Shown piece by piece: positions 45,722 to 55,405 of a stretch of DNA of 64,000 bases (within the stretch, counting starts at the first letter, position 1; every line of letters begins with the position of its first letter). The stretch comes from Pelagibius sp050043265. Its GTDB lineage: Bacteria > Pseudomonadota > Alphaproteobacteria > Kiloniellales > Kiloniellaceae. Where the stretch lies: the NCBI GenBank assembly GCA_050043265.1, contig JBHJIR010000053.1:38565-102564 (forward strand). The letters are read 5' to 3'. The notes under the pieces were generated by a model, which was not told the DNA's origin, did not search any database, and saw only the letters and a program-made list of their open reading frames with translations. The translations under genes and the position numbers were made by a program.

Positions 45722-47365
45722 TCACGTCGTCGTCTTGAAGCCGATGAGCGTCACCTTGGCGCCGGCCGCATCGGTGCCGGCTGCGTCCACGTCGATGGTG
45801 ATCTCCGCATCGTCGGCCAGGTCCGTATCGCTGATCGCAGCCGGCGTCGCCGCCGTGGTGCTGGTCTTTTCGCCGGCGTCGATCGACAGCTTGGTGGAGA
45901 GGATCGTGGCGCCGCCCGCATTGATGTCGAAGGTCGGGTTGCCCGATGCCGACTGCGTTGTCAGCGACGCGCGCACCGCGATCAGCGTCATCGCATGCGG
46001 CAGGCGGAAGGTGACCTTCGCCGTCCCGGTGGTCAGCACGGTAGTCTCGTCCCCGAGGGCGACGATAAGCGACACCGGCACCGCGTCCTTGGCCGCCTGG
46101 TGGACCCGCTGCGGCGTCCAGGAATATGCCGTGGTGCTGGCCCCGTCCTCGGCCTGAACCTGCGACAGCACCGCCGGGTTCACCTCGGCGCCGGCGGCGA
46201 CGCCGGCCAGCTTGGTCCGCTCGGCTGCCGTCAGGATCTTGTTGCCCGCCGTCTCGCTGATCTGGTCGGCGGTGTAGTCGCCTACGTTCGCCACTACCAC
46301 GCCCTGGCGCCCGTGCACCGACACCACCTGATCGGTGTTGTCGATCTTCTCCCAGGCCGCGCCGTTGTTGACCACGTAGTCGCCCACGGCCCACTCGGCC
46401 ACGCCGTCCAGGTTCGTGGCGCCCGCGGTCGCCACCCGGTAGTAGTGGCCCATGTCGCCACCGCCGCCGTTGCCGGAGAGCACCGGCGTGTTGGTGGCGG
46501 CATTCCAGGTGCCTTGGTAGACCAGCGCGCCCACCAGGGCGTCGGGCAGTTGCCCGGTCGGCACCTTGCCGCCGCTGTCCAACCCGGCATAGCCGTTGGC
46601 CGCGCCCTTGTTCGCGGTCCGCTCAAAGGCGCTCGCCTGGTTGCCGTCCAACAGGTCCGCATCCAGGCCGGAGCCGGCGCCGTCGCCCCCGGCGAGCTCG
46701 GCGAGGATCGCCGCCCCCGCCTGCCCGGCTTCCAGAGCATCGAGCGCGTCGGCCACCGTGGCCCCCGCAACGCCGCTGTCGTTGTCGAGCTGGCTGGCCT
46801 CGTAGTCGCCTAGCGCTGCCGTCACGGCACCGATCCGCCCGAACACGCTGGCGACCTGCGCGCCCGGTCCGTAGGCCCACTCCAGCCCGTCGCCGGCACC
46901 GTTCACCGCCAGATAGCGCGAGGCCACCGGCTCCGGAAATTCGACCTCCGCGAGGGCCGTCGTCTCCTTGAACTTCACCGCCCGGCTCAGCGCTTCCGCC
47001 ACCTGCTGGTCGCGCAGCGCGGCCAGGTCGGCCATGCCTTCGACGGCGGTGGAAGGAAAAGCACCGCCCAGTGGCAGCGAGGTTTCCTGGCGCGGCGGCA
47101 CGGCCAGCTTCACCACCAGCGTTTCGCCCACGGCGGGCGTGTAGTCGGTCGGACTGGTGTTGACCGTGACGGTGCCGCCGCCAGGCGCGCTGGCACCGCT
47201 CAGGGCGTACTCGCTGCCCTCGGTCCACACGGTTTCGCCACCCTCTGCGGCGCGCAGGATTACCTTCACGTGGTCGTTGTCGAGGAATTTGAACCCGGTT
47301 GGAAAGCTGGTCGTCGTGCCGTCGCCGGGATAGCGGCTCTTGGCCGTTGTTGTGGAGATGGTCAT
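45722..47365 (-). CDS. Phage tail fibre protein
   Basis: This 547-residue protein starts with a region like the T7 gp17 N-terminus (YPGDGTTTSFPTGFKFLD, then a KVIL-type beta strand) that attaches to the tail. The ATG at 47365 has AGGAG just upstream; an open frame extends to 47545 but has a cysteine-rich leader with no support. The middle is alanine/glycine-rich with trimerisation-type repeats (DADLLDGNQASAF, GLDSGGKVPTGQLPD). The C-terminal domain (about residues 430-547) is beta-rich and probably a carbohydrate-binding or trimer-forming head. It is followed by the glycine-rich tip gene. Confidence 0.85.
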   Translation of the reverse strand: MTISTTTAKSRYPGDGTTTSFPTGFKFLDNDHVKVILRAAEGGETVWTEGSEYALSGASAPGGGTVTVNTSPTDYTPAVGETLVVKLAVPPRQETSLPLGGAFPSTAVEGMADLAALRDQQVAEALSRAVKFKETTALAEVEFPEPVASRYLAVNGAGDGLEWAYGPGAQVASVFGRIGAVTAALGDYEASQLDNDSGVAGATVADALDALEAGQAGAAILAELAGGDGAGSGLDADLLDGNQASAFERTANKGAANGYAGLDSGGKVPTGQLPDALVGALVYQGTWNAATNTPVLSGNGGGGDMGHYYRVATAGATNLDGVAEWAVGDYVVNNGAAWEKIDNTDQVVSVHGRQGVVVANVGDYTADQISETAGNKILTAAERTKLAGVAAGAEVNPAVLSQVQAEDGASTTAYSWTPQRVHQAAKDAVPVSLIVALGDETTVLTTGTAKVTFRLPHAMTLIAVRASLTTQSASGNPTFDINAGGATILSTKLSIDAGEKTSTTAATPAAISDTDLADDAEITIDVDAAGTDAAGAKVTLIGFKTTT

Positions 47366-47627
47366 GCGCTGCTCCTGGCAGAACTCATGGGGGAAGTGCT
47401 CAGCTGCGAGCTGATGAAGGGAGATCGAATAGTGCAGGGGACAGGCTGGATGCTGACGCCAAGCGCCCGGCCACCGCATCGGGCAGCAGCACGGGTGCGG
47501 TAGCCGCAAAGATAGCGCCGCATCGCAAGAACAAATGTTGAACAAAGAAACAATCAGCGGTAGAGTTAGCCGCTGTTCAGGAACGGAACTTCAGGCCGCG
47601 TCCCTTTCCGGCCAAAGGAGATTTTAT

Positions 47628-48509
47628 ATGCCGTCACACATCTGCATCAGAAGGACGCTGCGCGTTTTGAGTGCTTTGCCCGCCGCGCTGCGCTGGCTCA
47701 CGACGCTTCCCGCAGCGGCGGCAGATATCAACGCCGCAGCTCGCGCCCTTGAGAAAGGCGACTTCGAAACTGCCTATCGGGAAGCGCAGCCCCTGGCTGA
47801 GCAAGGCGACGAATACGCTCGCAAGATTGCTGGCTTCGCCAAGTACATGATGGACCTGAAGCAGAAAATCGAACAACAAGAGAAGGAGCGGCTCGCCGCC
47901 ACCGGCCCAATAGACCTGCGCGATTACGACGGCCGCTACAAACCCCAAAGGTCAACAGCCGATCAGGCCCAATTTAAAAGAGGAAGAAGCCTCTACAGGT
48001 CCAAAGATTTCGAAGCGGCGTTTCGTACATGGCTCCCGCTGGCTAATGCCGGTGATGCGGAGGCGCAATATGAGATTGGGCAGATCTACTTACTTGGTAA
48101 AGGCATAGAGAAGGATGAAGAACGTGGGCACACCTACGTCCGGAAGTCAGCGGAGCAGGGCTACGGGCCTGCCCAAGGTGATTTAGCCTCGTCCATCAAC
48201 CCATTCGGTTTTTCGAAAGACGAAAATATTCAGCGCGAAGCTTTCTATTGGGGAACTAGAGCCGCTGCAAATGGCAATACCTGGGGTTACCATGTTCTCG
48301 CAAGTGCCTACTGTGGTGGCAAAGGTGTAGACAGAAATCCTGTTCTGGCAGACATCTGGCTTTACCTCATTTTTTCGGAAAAAGATCACTTTTTAAGCCT
48401 CGCCTGCAACAGGGATATCGACCTTCCCATACCGTACTATGAGGCGATTGCGGTAAGGGCGGAAGCCATGCGGAAGGCCTACGATATTCCGTTGGTGCCG
48501 CAAAACTGA
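47628..48509 (+). CDS. Secreted Sel1-repeat protein (plus-strand moron)
   Basis: This 293-residue protein runs against the surrounding phage genes. AAAGGAG stands about eight bases before the ATG at 47628. The N-terminus is a signal peptide (cationic start, hydrophobic stretch, cleavage near PAAAA). The mature protein has Sel1-like repeats such as AEAQYEIGQIYLLGKGI, with further AxxG-type units up to about residue 240. Sel1 proteins mediate protein-protein contacts, often in the periplasm. Base composition is lower in GC than the neighbouring virion genes, and the inverted orientation suggests an accessory gene that confers a trait on the lysogen. An upstream frame start at 47535 is unlikely. 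Confidence 0.78.
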   Translation: MPSHICIRRTLRVLSALPAALRWLTTLPAAAADINAAARALEKGDFETAYREAQPLAEQGDEYARKIAGFAKYMMDLKQKIEQQEKERLAATGPIDLRDYDGRYKPQRSTADQAQFKRGRSLYRSKDFEAAFRTWLPLANAGDAEAQYEIGQIYLLGKGIEKDEERGHTYVRKSAEQGYGPAQGDLASSINPFGFSKDENIQREAFYWGTRAAANGNTWGYHVLASAYCGGKGVDRNPVLADIWLYLIFSEKDHFLSLACNRDIDLPIPYYEAIAVRAEAMRKAYDIPLVPQN

Positions 48510-48603
48510 GACACTTGATCCGCTGCATGCGCTCGTAATGGATCTACGGTTGAAACCTCCAGGATGGCAAGGCTTGGCCTTTCCAAGGATGGGTATCCAA
48601 GGC

Positions 48604-50856
48604 CTACAGCCCGGCGCCCTTAGCAGCCTCGGGATTGACGATCAGAATCTTGCGACGGATCGCCTCGTTGACGAGGTGCCAAAACTCCTTGTGCGACGTA
48701 GCGGTGTCGATTGAATCGGAGAGGCCGACGGCATTGAGGGCGACTCCGATGCCCTGCTTGATCTTTCCGACGGGCACGAAGAGCTCTGCGATCGTACTGA
48801 AGAGCTCAAATCCTACGCTTTGATTTGCAGAGTCTCGTAGCCTCTCGGCTAACGCGCCAATCGACGATGTCAGTTCGATATTAGTCAAGGACCAAGGGTA
48901 GATATAGGGCTTGTCAAGCACAAGATCGGCAAGGGTCCAGATCTGTTGGTCGAGAGTGTTTCCCATCGCCGGCGCGCCGATACTCTCTCGAATCGCGCTT
49001 GCCCTTTCTACAAGTCCGTTAACCCCATGCTGGCCATGGAGTTCGAATATTTCCCGAACGTTCAAGAAGTCACGAAGCAGCGGCAGGAAATCCGGCTGCC
49101 CGTAATATCGGAACAATCCCTCGGGCACATCGAACTCCAATCCCGTGGCGTCGATTAACTGACGGGCCTGCTCTTCCGGCGTTCCCACGAGCTTGGGAAT
49201 GTGCAATCTCCCCTCAATGCTCTCGTCCTCACGCAATGGATTTGGCTTCGGCCGGGATGAAGGCAGGCTGAATTCCATATCTTCCGGCAACTCTTGGTTT
49301 CCGCGTTGGTTGCCGGCTTCCTTCCCTTCCACGATCAGCTTCTCCGCCGCCTCCTGGATCACGCCTGTCTCAGGCGCCTTCGCCTCGCCCCGGCTTTCCG
49401 CCGCCTGTACGAGTTGTCCCGCAACCTCCGGGCCGCCGCTGGGGTCGCCCGCCAGCAGCTCGTTCACCGACAGCCCCGCCTCCGCCAGATCCGTTGCGAC
49501 GGCACCGCTCTGGTCGCCATAAAGATTGCCCAGTTCCATCAGGGCGGCGATGCGCTGCTCGGGCGCCAGGCGCATAAGCCCGCTCCATATCTGCGCCCGC
49601 TCTTCCTTCGTCAGAACGTTCTGCCCCTCCGGCGTCAACCCCAGGGCCGCCTGCGCCGCCAGCCGCCCGGCCACCGCATCGGGCAGCAGTGCCGGGTGCT
49701 TCTCCGCCGCCGCAAAGGCCGCCGCCACTGCCGGCAGGCCCATCACGTAGGCCGCCGGATCGGCGCGGCGCTCGCGCAGCATGATCTGGCTCTGGTTCCA
49801 CACCTCCTGCTGGACTTTCTGGCGCTCTGCCGCGTCCACCGCATCGGCCGTCGGCGCCAGAGCCGCAATGCCCGCGGCAACTTCCGCTTCCGGGGCATAG
49901 CGCAGCTTCTGAAGTTCTGAACGCACCCGCAGGGCCCGCTCGTTCTGCAACGCCGCGTCAGCCATGTCGCCGGCCTGGAGAATGCGCTGCGTCGCCGCGG
50001 TGAGTTCACCGGGCACCGCTTCGCCGCGCCGCAGCCGCGCCATCTGCCCTTCGGCGCCCGCTGCGCCCTGCGCTGTTTCGCTTTGCAGACGCCACGCCGT
50101 CTCCGTCTGCAAAAACTGTTTCAGTTCCGGATCTCCCAGGGCCTGGTCGTAAACCCCCTCCTCCAGGTCCGCCAGCGCATCGGCTGCCGGCTGTGACCGC
50201 ACCACCTTGGTGTAGAGGCTGCGCCGGAAGGCGGCGCTCTGCCCGGCAAACTGTTCCGCCGTCAGGGCGCCACTCTCCAGAAGCCCCTGAAGCAGCGCCG
50301 TCCCTTCCATGACATAGTGCTCGGCTGATTGGGGCTCCTGCAGTGCCAGATTCTCCAAGGAACCCAGGACGCCGTCCGTCTCCTGAATCAGCTTCTGCAC
50401 CCTGATATTGTTGTCGCTTTGCAGAGCGCGAACCTGATGCCCCTCGCGCACCGGCGTGATAGCTGCCTTGACCGCCTCCCGCTGCGGCGCCGGCAAGGTT
50501 CCCAGGTTTTCCTCGACGCTGCGATCGAACTGCTTGATGGCTTCTTCAGCCGTCAGGCCGGTCGACGCATCTCCGCCCTTCATGTCATTGATCAACGTGT
50601 TGCTCTCGGCGCGTTGCGTCACCACCGCTTTCGCAGCCGCAACCTGCTTTTCGCTGGCCTCGCGTTTTTCCTTTTTCTTTTTCAGAAGCTCCCTGCGCTT
50701 GGTTTCCCTGAAAGCGTAGACCGCTGCCTGTCCGAACTCTGTAAGGCTCGTAACGACATCGACGCCGAAGTCCTCGGCCTCAGCACGCACGGTCGGGAGA
50801 CGGGAGACAGCGGCACCGACTGGATTCACGTCAGCGGCGGAAGGAATACGCGGCAT
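48604..50856 (-). CDS. gp15-like internal virion protein
   Basis: This 750-residue protein has about the length of T7 gp15 (747 aa) and occupies its position after the gp14-like gene. The N-terminal ~560 residues are alpha-helical, alanine-rich and highly charged, with a coiled coil near residues 55-100 (RRELLKKKKEKREASEKQ). The last ~190 residues are different: lower GC, more aromatic, and with a hydrophobic segment near residue 680 (ELFSTIAELFVPVGKIKQG), as if exchanged. The ATG at 50856 has GAGG upstream. A GTG at 50862 is possible. Assignment to gp15 is by place and size, not recognised homology. No gp16-like protein follows. Confidence 0.6.
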   Translation of the reverse strand: MPRIPSAADVNPVGAAVSRLPTVRAEAEDFGVDVVTSLTEFGQAAVYAFRETKRRELLKKKKEKREASEKQVAAAKAVVTQRAESNTLINDMKGGDASTGLTAEEAIKQFDRSVEENLGTLPAPQREAVKAAITPVREGHQVRALQSDNNIRVQKLIQETDGVLGSLENLALQEPQSAEHYVMEGTALLQGLLESGALTAEQFAGQSAAFRRSLYTKVVRSQPAADALADLEEGVYDQALGDPELKQFLQTETAWRLQSETAQGAAGAEGQMARLRRGEAVPGELTAATQRILQAGDMADAALQNERALRVRSELQKLRYAPEAEVAAGIAALAPTADAVDAAERQKVQQEVWNQSQIMLRERRADPAAYVMGLPAVAAAFAAAEKHPALLPDAVAGRLAAQAALGLTPEGQNVLTKEERAQIWSGLMRLAPEQRIAALMELGNLYGDQSGAVATDLAEAGLSVNELLAGDPSGGPEVAGQLVQAAESRGEAKAPETGVIQEAAEKLIVEGKEAGNQRGNQELPEDMEFSLPSSRPKPNPLREDESIEGRLHIPKLVGTPEEQARQLIDATGLEFDVPEGLFRYYGQPDFLPLLRDFLNVREIFELHGQHGVNGLVERASAIRESIGAPAMGNTLDQQIWTLADLVLDKPYIYPWSLTNIELTSSIGALAERLRDSANQSVGFELFSTIAELFVPVGKIKQGIGVALNAVGLSDSIDTATSHKEFWHLVNEAIRRKILIVNPEAAKGAGL

Positions 50857-50920
50857 GGCCACACCTCAGAATGAGAATTTGAGTTTTTTGCTTTTCAAAC
50901 TGCTTTGTGGATCCGCTGCT

Positions 50921-51400
50921 TTACGGATCCTCGTTTTCCCCGAAAAGCTTGTCGAAGTCCGTGTTTCCGGCCGCGGTCAGAAGTGTACTCCCCGCCGTCA
51001 AGAACCCACTGGTCCTCGCATTGCTGGCACGAGAGCGGGACAAGGCCGCCTGGCTCTTGTAGCCCCAGGCATTGGCCGCGCCGCCGGAGAGAATGTTCTG
51101 AGCGCCCAATTCGATTTCCGCCGCTGTTGCTTCATCGACCAGCAACGGGGATCCTTGGGATGTCACACCGCTGCTGGCCCGCCGCGCCCTCGATGCCGCT
51201 TGCACGCGGCTGTTCTGCCGCCGATGTGCCGCGGCATCGCGCTCGGCAATCTGCCGCTCGCGCTCCGCCTGCTGCTGCGCCATATCAGCGTTGTACTCGG
51301 CCGCATTTGCCTCGGCTTGCCCTGCCGCGATGGAGCCTGCGGCGCTGATGGCAGCGCCGGCAAGACCCGCCACCAGAATCGCAGTTTCAATTCCAGTCAT
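50921..51400 (-). CDS. gp14-like internal virion protein
   Basis: This 159-residue protein begins with a hydrophobic alanine/glycine helix (about residues 6-27: AILVAGLAGAAISAAGSIAAG), then a coiled-coil QQQAERERQIAERD segment, and an SRVQAASRARRASSGVTSQGSP stretch. That layout and size match T7 gp14-type core proteins of podoviruses, which help form the ejection channel. Its start overlaps the stop of the gp13-like gene by 4 bp (ATGA). The lower-composition C-terminus ends near KLFGENEDP. Confidence 0.72.
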   Translation of the reverse strand: MTGIETAILVAGLAGAAISAAGSIAAGQAEANAAEYNADMAQQQAERERQIAERDAAAHRRQNSRVQAASRARRASSGVTSQGSPLLVDEATAAEIELGAQNILSGGAANAWGYKSQAALSRSRASNARTSGFLTAGSTLLTAAGNTDFDKLFGENEDP

Positions 51401-51819
51401 AGACGATACCTCGCATAGTCTTCAGTGGTTCCCGCAAAACGGGGACAGATCTGCTCGAAGCGGAAGCCGAGCCGCTCCAGCCAGCGCCGCCCCGTGGCGA
51501 ACTCCGCATGGGCCCCCGCACGCACGGTTCGGAGCTCGTAGTGACGCGCCAAGGCCGGCAGCGCCCGCTTCACCGTGCGGTGCAGCAGCACGGGCCGCCG
51601 CCGCAAGGCCTCGGAGAGGAAGGCCCAGGCCCGCGCCTCGCCGCCCTCGATCAACAGGCCCCCGCAACCCAGGGCCCGGCCGCCTTCCATCAGGGTGAAG
51701 GCGGGACCGGCCGGCCGGTACGCGGCGGCGAAGCGCTGCATCTGCGCCGGGTCGAACACCGGCGGATCGAGATCGGCCAGGTGCGCCGGTTCGAAGGGAA
51801 CAACGCGGACCCCGCCCAT
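51397..51819 (-). CDS. gp13-like phage protein (GNAT-like fold)
   Basis: This 140-residue protein resembles the T7 gp13 family (formerly DUF2833), which has a GNAT-type fold and is needed for virion core assembly. Shared features are PFEPAHLADLDPP, CGGLLIEGGEARAWAFLS and the C-terminal GRRWLERLGFRFE. It overlaps the gp12-like stop as TGATG and the gp14-like start as ATGA, so the three are translationally coupled. A second related gene lies on the plus strand at 61573-62100. Confidence 0.82.
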   Translation of the reverse strand: MGGVRVVPFEPAHLADLDPPVFDPAQMQRFAAAYRPAGPAFTLMEGGRALGCGGLLIEGGEARAWAFLSEALRRRPVLLHRTVKRALPALARHYELRTVRAGAHAEFATGRRWLERLGFRFEQICPRFAGTTEDYARYRL

Positions 51820-54800
51820 CAGATCAGCTCGTTGGTCTTGCGCTCCGGCGCGGCGGCCAGCAGCGTGAAGGGCAAGGGCGCGTCGCCGCTGATGACGATA
51901 CGCGCGTCGCGCTCGAAATCACCGTCGAAGCTGACGAAGCGCTCGCCGGTGAACAACGGTACCGCCGTATCCATGGCATCCCCTACCTCGCGTAGTGGCA
52001 CGTCTTCCAGATGGGAGAGCGAGGGGCCAATCCGCAGCCCCAGGGAATGCAGCAGTACCAGGGCAATACCGTGCACCCGCTTCACCTTGCCGACCGCCGT
52101 GCCCGCGGCAGCTCCCGCCTCCAGCTTCAGGGACGTGAAGACATGGCGGTACGGCAGCCCCACGTGGATCTTGCCGGCCGGTACCTGCAAAGAAATAGCA
52201 CCGCCTGCGACGATGCGATCGGGGTGCAGTGCGCCGTCCGCCAGAATGGCCACAGTCTCCCCCTCCAGATGATCGAGCCCGGAAAGCATCTGCGTCAGCG
52301 GGCCGTCGTAGGTGAGCCCGCAGTCGACGTAGAAAGCGTCTTTCTGACGTGCCAGCACTTCCGAGTCGAAACCCGCGGCGTCGTCGAAGGATTCGGGGTT
52401 CGGCCCCTCGAAGGAGGCTTCAAAGACCTCGATACTGCGAAAGGTCGCGCCATCGATGGTCCGTTTGACGGCAATCCAGGCCTCGTCGCGGTTCTCGCTG
52501 CCGGCTGCCGCACGGCCGGGTATCGTCGCCATGCTCTCGACGACCGGGGTGCGGCTGCCGAAGCGGCCGCCCAGGAGATGCCTTGACCAGCCCGCGACAT
52601 CCTGCTCCCGCCGATAGGTCAGGGTCGCGAGGACCCCGTCCTCTCGAACGCAATGCACCTGGCTGTCCGGCTCCTGCTGATACACGATCTCGCGCAGGCC
52701 GCTCTCGGTGATGTGGTCCGCCAGGATGGTCAGGTCCGGCGTCCGGAAGCCGTCGGTCTCCAGGCTGAACACGAGTTCGCGCAGCTTGCGCTTGGCTCGC
52801 TGCACAAACAGCACGATGGAGCCGATCCGCAGCGGCTGGATATTGGCACTGCCGTTGGTCGACTCGCGTTTGACGGCAATATCCGTCGGGGTCACCACCG
52901 GACCGTCTGCCGCCACCGACCACTCGCCGCCCGACGTGCCCAGGATCAGTTGGCGGCCCGGCGACAGCCAGCGGATGGCGTTCACCTCGTCGGCGGCGAT
53001 GGTGAAGTCCAAGCCGTCGTCGTCCTGCACCTCGACGGCTCCGCCCTCAAAACTGTCCGGCCTCATGTTTTCCAGGTCGCTCGACTGCGACATCCAGAAA
53101 CTTTGCGGTTGCGCGCGGGTGCTGGCCCAGACCAGCCGCTGCTCGAAGAAGGTGACCACCGACGGGAACCCTCGCTCGGCCGACCACGCGCCTAACCGCC
53201 AGTTGGGCGTCGCCGTCGCCGCGGCAAAGGCACGCTTCACGTCGGCCTTGACCTGCTCGGGGCCGGTGTACTCCGTGATAACCGCCCAGCCGGGCTCGCC
53301 GGACGGCGCCAGCCGGATGGATCGCCCTACATCGCCCGGCAGGAAGGGGGCATGCCCCTCCGCCGTGATACTGATCCCGTTGCCGCTGGTCGCGCTGGGC
53401 TGCAGCGTCTTCGCGACGGTCGTATTCTGGTCCTGATAGGGACCATCCTCGAAGGCCACCCGGACCAACGACCACGACGCGTTGCCCCGGCGCTCCAACT
53501 TGTGCGGCGGGTAATCCGAATGGGCGAAATACATCACGTCCGCCGACTGCGCCCATTTAAGGGCCGTCAAGTCGGCCTCGCCGTAGGGCGCGCCCAATTC
53601 CAGCGGCAGGGGGCCGCCCGCGCCATTGCCAAGAAAGGCCACGTCATCGATACGGACGGTCTTATTGGCCTCGTTCCGGAACCCGACGTAAAACGGGCTG
53701 GCCCCTGGCGTAAAGGCGATGGCGTGGTAACCCACTTCCAACTCGGTATCGGCCAGAACCTGGTCGCCGCCGGCGGTGTTGCCGACCCGCAGCGTCGCCT
53801 TGTCGCCCGCCACACCAAGGATACGGAATTTCAGGACATGCTCCTGGCCCGTATGGCTGGTCGTCACCGCCTGCTCGGCGGCAGCCACATCGCTGCCATT
53901 GCCGTTCAGATTCAAAGTACCGTTTGTCGAAATTGTCGACATCCGGACTCTGATTCTGACGTCCTGTGAACCCGGAAAACCACCCGACCCCACCGAGATG
54001 GCTTCAGGTGTCGCCCCCCAGCCACCGGCCACCTCCGGGCGTCCGGAACAGAAGGCCAACCCGATGCGGCCTGCCGTCACGGACGTAAGAACGGCCCAAT
54101 AGGTCTGCCCCGCCGACACGACCGGTGGCACGGCAAAAGATGCGGTGCGGGTTGCAATCGCGTTGGGAAAGGTCACCACGGGCGAATCCGTTCCCACCTG
54201 AACCCCCACCGCGCCGGCAACGTCGGTGTAAATCCCGGCTTTGAAATTCATCGCGATCGTACCGCCATTCAGCGATGCGTTTGTGATCGACAGATCGAGA
54301 ATTTCCGAGTTCTCGGCCACCGTGAACCGCACGCCGACACAAGGGCGGCTGGGCGATGCGGAAATACCCCACCCAGGGGCCCCCACCGTCGAATACTTCA
54401 GCGTATTCACTTCCGTGAATTCCAGTTGGCCGGGCGAGATCGACGCACCTCCTGTCGAGATATCGGCCCAATCCGTCAGGTCGCTGTCAAAGCTGCCGTT
54501 GCTGATCGCCGCGTCGGTCGGCTGGACCACGATCTGGCCCTTGTTGCGGAAAAACCGGAGGCAGCCATCACAGGCTTCCAGTACGTAGGCCTGTTCGGTC
54601 GAGAATTCGAAGGGGATTAGCCGCGGGCGTTTGTGCGCATCCGCGGCGGCAGCGACAAATCGGGTACCGGGCCGGCGGGTCAGGCCACCCTGCGGCAGCG
54701 GCGTCAGATTCTCGACCCGGGCGCCGGCGCTGCGGTACTTGGCAAAATCCACCCGGCCCGACATGCGGGGGCCGAGTTCGCCGGCATTGAAGGCGGCTTG

Positions 54801-54821
54801 CAGGGGATTGGCGCGGGTCAT
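51819..54821 (-). CDS. Tail tubular protein B-like (gp12-like) protein
   Basis: This large virion protein (1000 residues) has the N-terminus typical of phage tail nozzle proteins (NAGELGPRMSGRVDFAKYR, then GGLTRRPGTRFVA), which forms the attachment part. It is followed by a long beta-rich region with inserted carbohydrate-binding-like modules (about residues 95-400). The C-terminal beta-propeller-like half has the FEQRLVWAS and WSVAADGPV motifs. It is larger than T7 gp12 (794 aa), the extra length lying in the inserted beta modules. It starts right after the gp11-like gene and overlaps gp13. Confidence 0.82.
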   Translation of the reverse strand: MTRANPLQAAFNAGELGPRMSGRVDFAKYRSAGARVENLTPLPQGGLTRRPGTRFVAAAADAHKRPRLIPFEFSTEQAYVLEACDGCLRFFRNKGQIVVQPTDAAISNGSFDSDLTDWADISTGGASISPGQLEFTEVNTLKYSTVGAPGWGISASPSRPCVGVRFTVAENSEILDLSITNASLNGGTIAMNFKAGIYTDVAGAVGVQVGTDSPVVTFPNAIATRTASFAVPPVVSAGQTYWAVLTSVTAGRIGLAFCSGRPEVAGGWGATPEAISVGSGGFPGSQDVRIRVRMSTISTNGTLNLNGNGSDVAAAEQAVTTSHTGQEHVLKFRILGVAGDKATLRVGNTAGGDQVLADTELEVGYHAIAFTPGASPFYVGFRNEANKTVRIDDVAFLGNGAGGPLPLELGAPYGEADLTALKWAQSADVMYFAHSDYPPHKLERRGNASWSLVRVAFEDGPYQDQNTTVAKTLQPSATSGNGISITAEGHAPFLPGDVGRSIRLAPSGEPGWAVITEYTGPEQVKADVKRAFAAATATPNWRLGAWSAERGFPSVVTFFEQRLVWASTRAQPQSFWMSQSSDLENMRPDSFEGGAVEVQDDDGLDFTIAADEVNAIRWLSPGRQLILGTSGGEWSVAADGPVVTPTDIAVKRESTNGSANIQPLRIGSIVLFVQRAKRKLRELVFSLETDGFRTPDLTILADHITESGLREIVYQQEPDSQVHCVREDGVLATLTYRREQDVAGWSRHLLGGRFGSRTPVVESMATIPGRAAAGSENRDEAWIAVKRTIDGATFRSIEVFEASFEGPNPESFDDAAGFDSEVLARQKDAFYVDCGLTYDGPLTQMLSGLDHLEGETVAILADGALHPDRIVAGGAISLQVPAGKIHVGLPYRHVFTSLKLEAGAAAGTAVGKVKRVHGIALVLLHSLGLRIGPSLSHLEDVPLREVGDAMDTAVPLFTGERFVSFDGDFERDARIVISGDAPLPFTLLAAAPERKTNELI

Positions 54822-54824
54822 GGC

Positions 54825-55394
54825 TTAGCGGACCTCCGCCCAGGCGCCGAGCGGCATCGGCTCAACTTGATCTTCCAGGCCGTCAGTGGTGCGGGCCCGC
54901 CGCAGCCTCGTCCGGAAACGCGCCTCCAGCTTTTCTTCCAGGGTGTTGGACTGGGCAATCGGCAGCGCCAGCTCCCGCGCCAGCAGGCAGGCCAGGGCCT
55001 CGCGGAAGTCGGCCGGCATCAGGTTGGCGTCCCCGACCTGTCGGATGTAGCGCAGGTAGACATCCTCCGCATCGCTCAACAGCCGGGCGCCCTCGATGCG
55101 GTAAACCAGCTCCGGACCGCCGCTCTCGCTGCCCTGTGCCGCGACACAGCGGATCCAGTCCGCCGGCAGGGCGTAGGCGTAGGCATAGCCGAACACCGGC
55201 ACCTCTGCCGTGCGGGCCAGCTTGGCGCGGGCCGTGGCGAAGTTCCAGCTATGCGCCCGCAGCAGGTCGTCGCGGCAGCGCTCGTAGAGGTCGGCACAGA
55301 GGCTGGCGTTCTTGCTGCCCTCCTCCAGCGCCGTGATACGCGCCGCGCCGATTTTGGCGAGCGCGGAATTGCAGATTCCCGTGACGTCGGCCAT
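54825..55394 (-). CDS. Tail tubular protein A-like (gp11-like) protein
   Basis: This 189-residue protein matches gp11-like adaptor proteins that join portal and nozzle in podoviruses. The N-terminal ICNSALAKIGAARITALEEGS and the following CRDDLLRAHSWNFATARAKL motif are typical, and the YALPADWIRC motif is a hallmark. The gene ends a few bases before the gp12-like start. Confidence 0.87.
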   Translation of the reverse strand: MADVTGICNSALAKIGAARITALEEGSKNASLCADLYERCRDDLLRAHSWNFATARAKLARTAEVPVFGYAYAYALPADWIRCVAAQGSESGGPELVYRIEGARLLSDAEDVYLRYIRQVGDANLMPADFREALACLLARELALPIAQSNTLEEKLEARFRTRLRRARTTDGLEDQVEPMPLGAWAEVR

Positions 55395-55405
55395 GGCGTA
55401 TCTCC

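Noticed and set aside
45050..46813. Long plus-strand open frame antisense to the glycine-rich and tail-fibre genes
   Set aside because: Proline-rich and arginine/histidine-rich product created by the complement of glycine codons; minus-strand frames have ribosome sites and known phage protein patterns.
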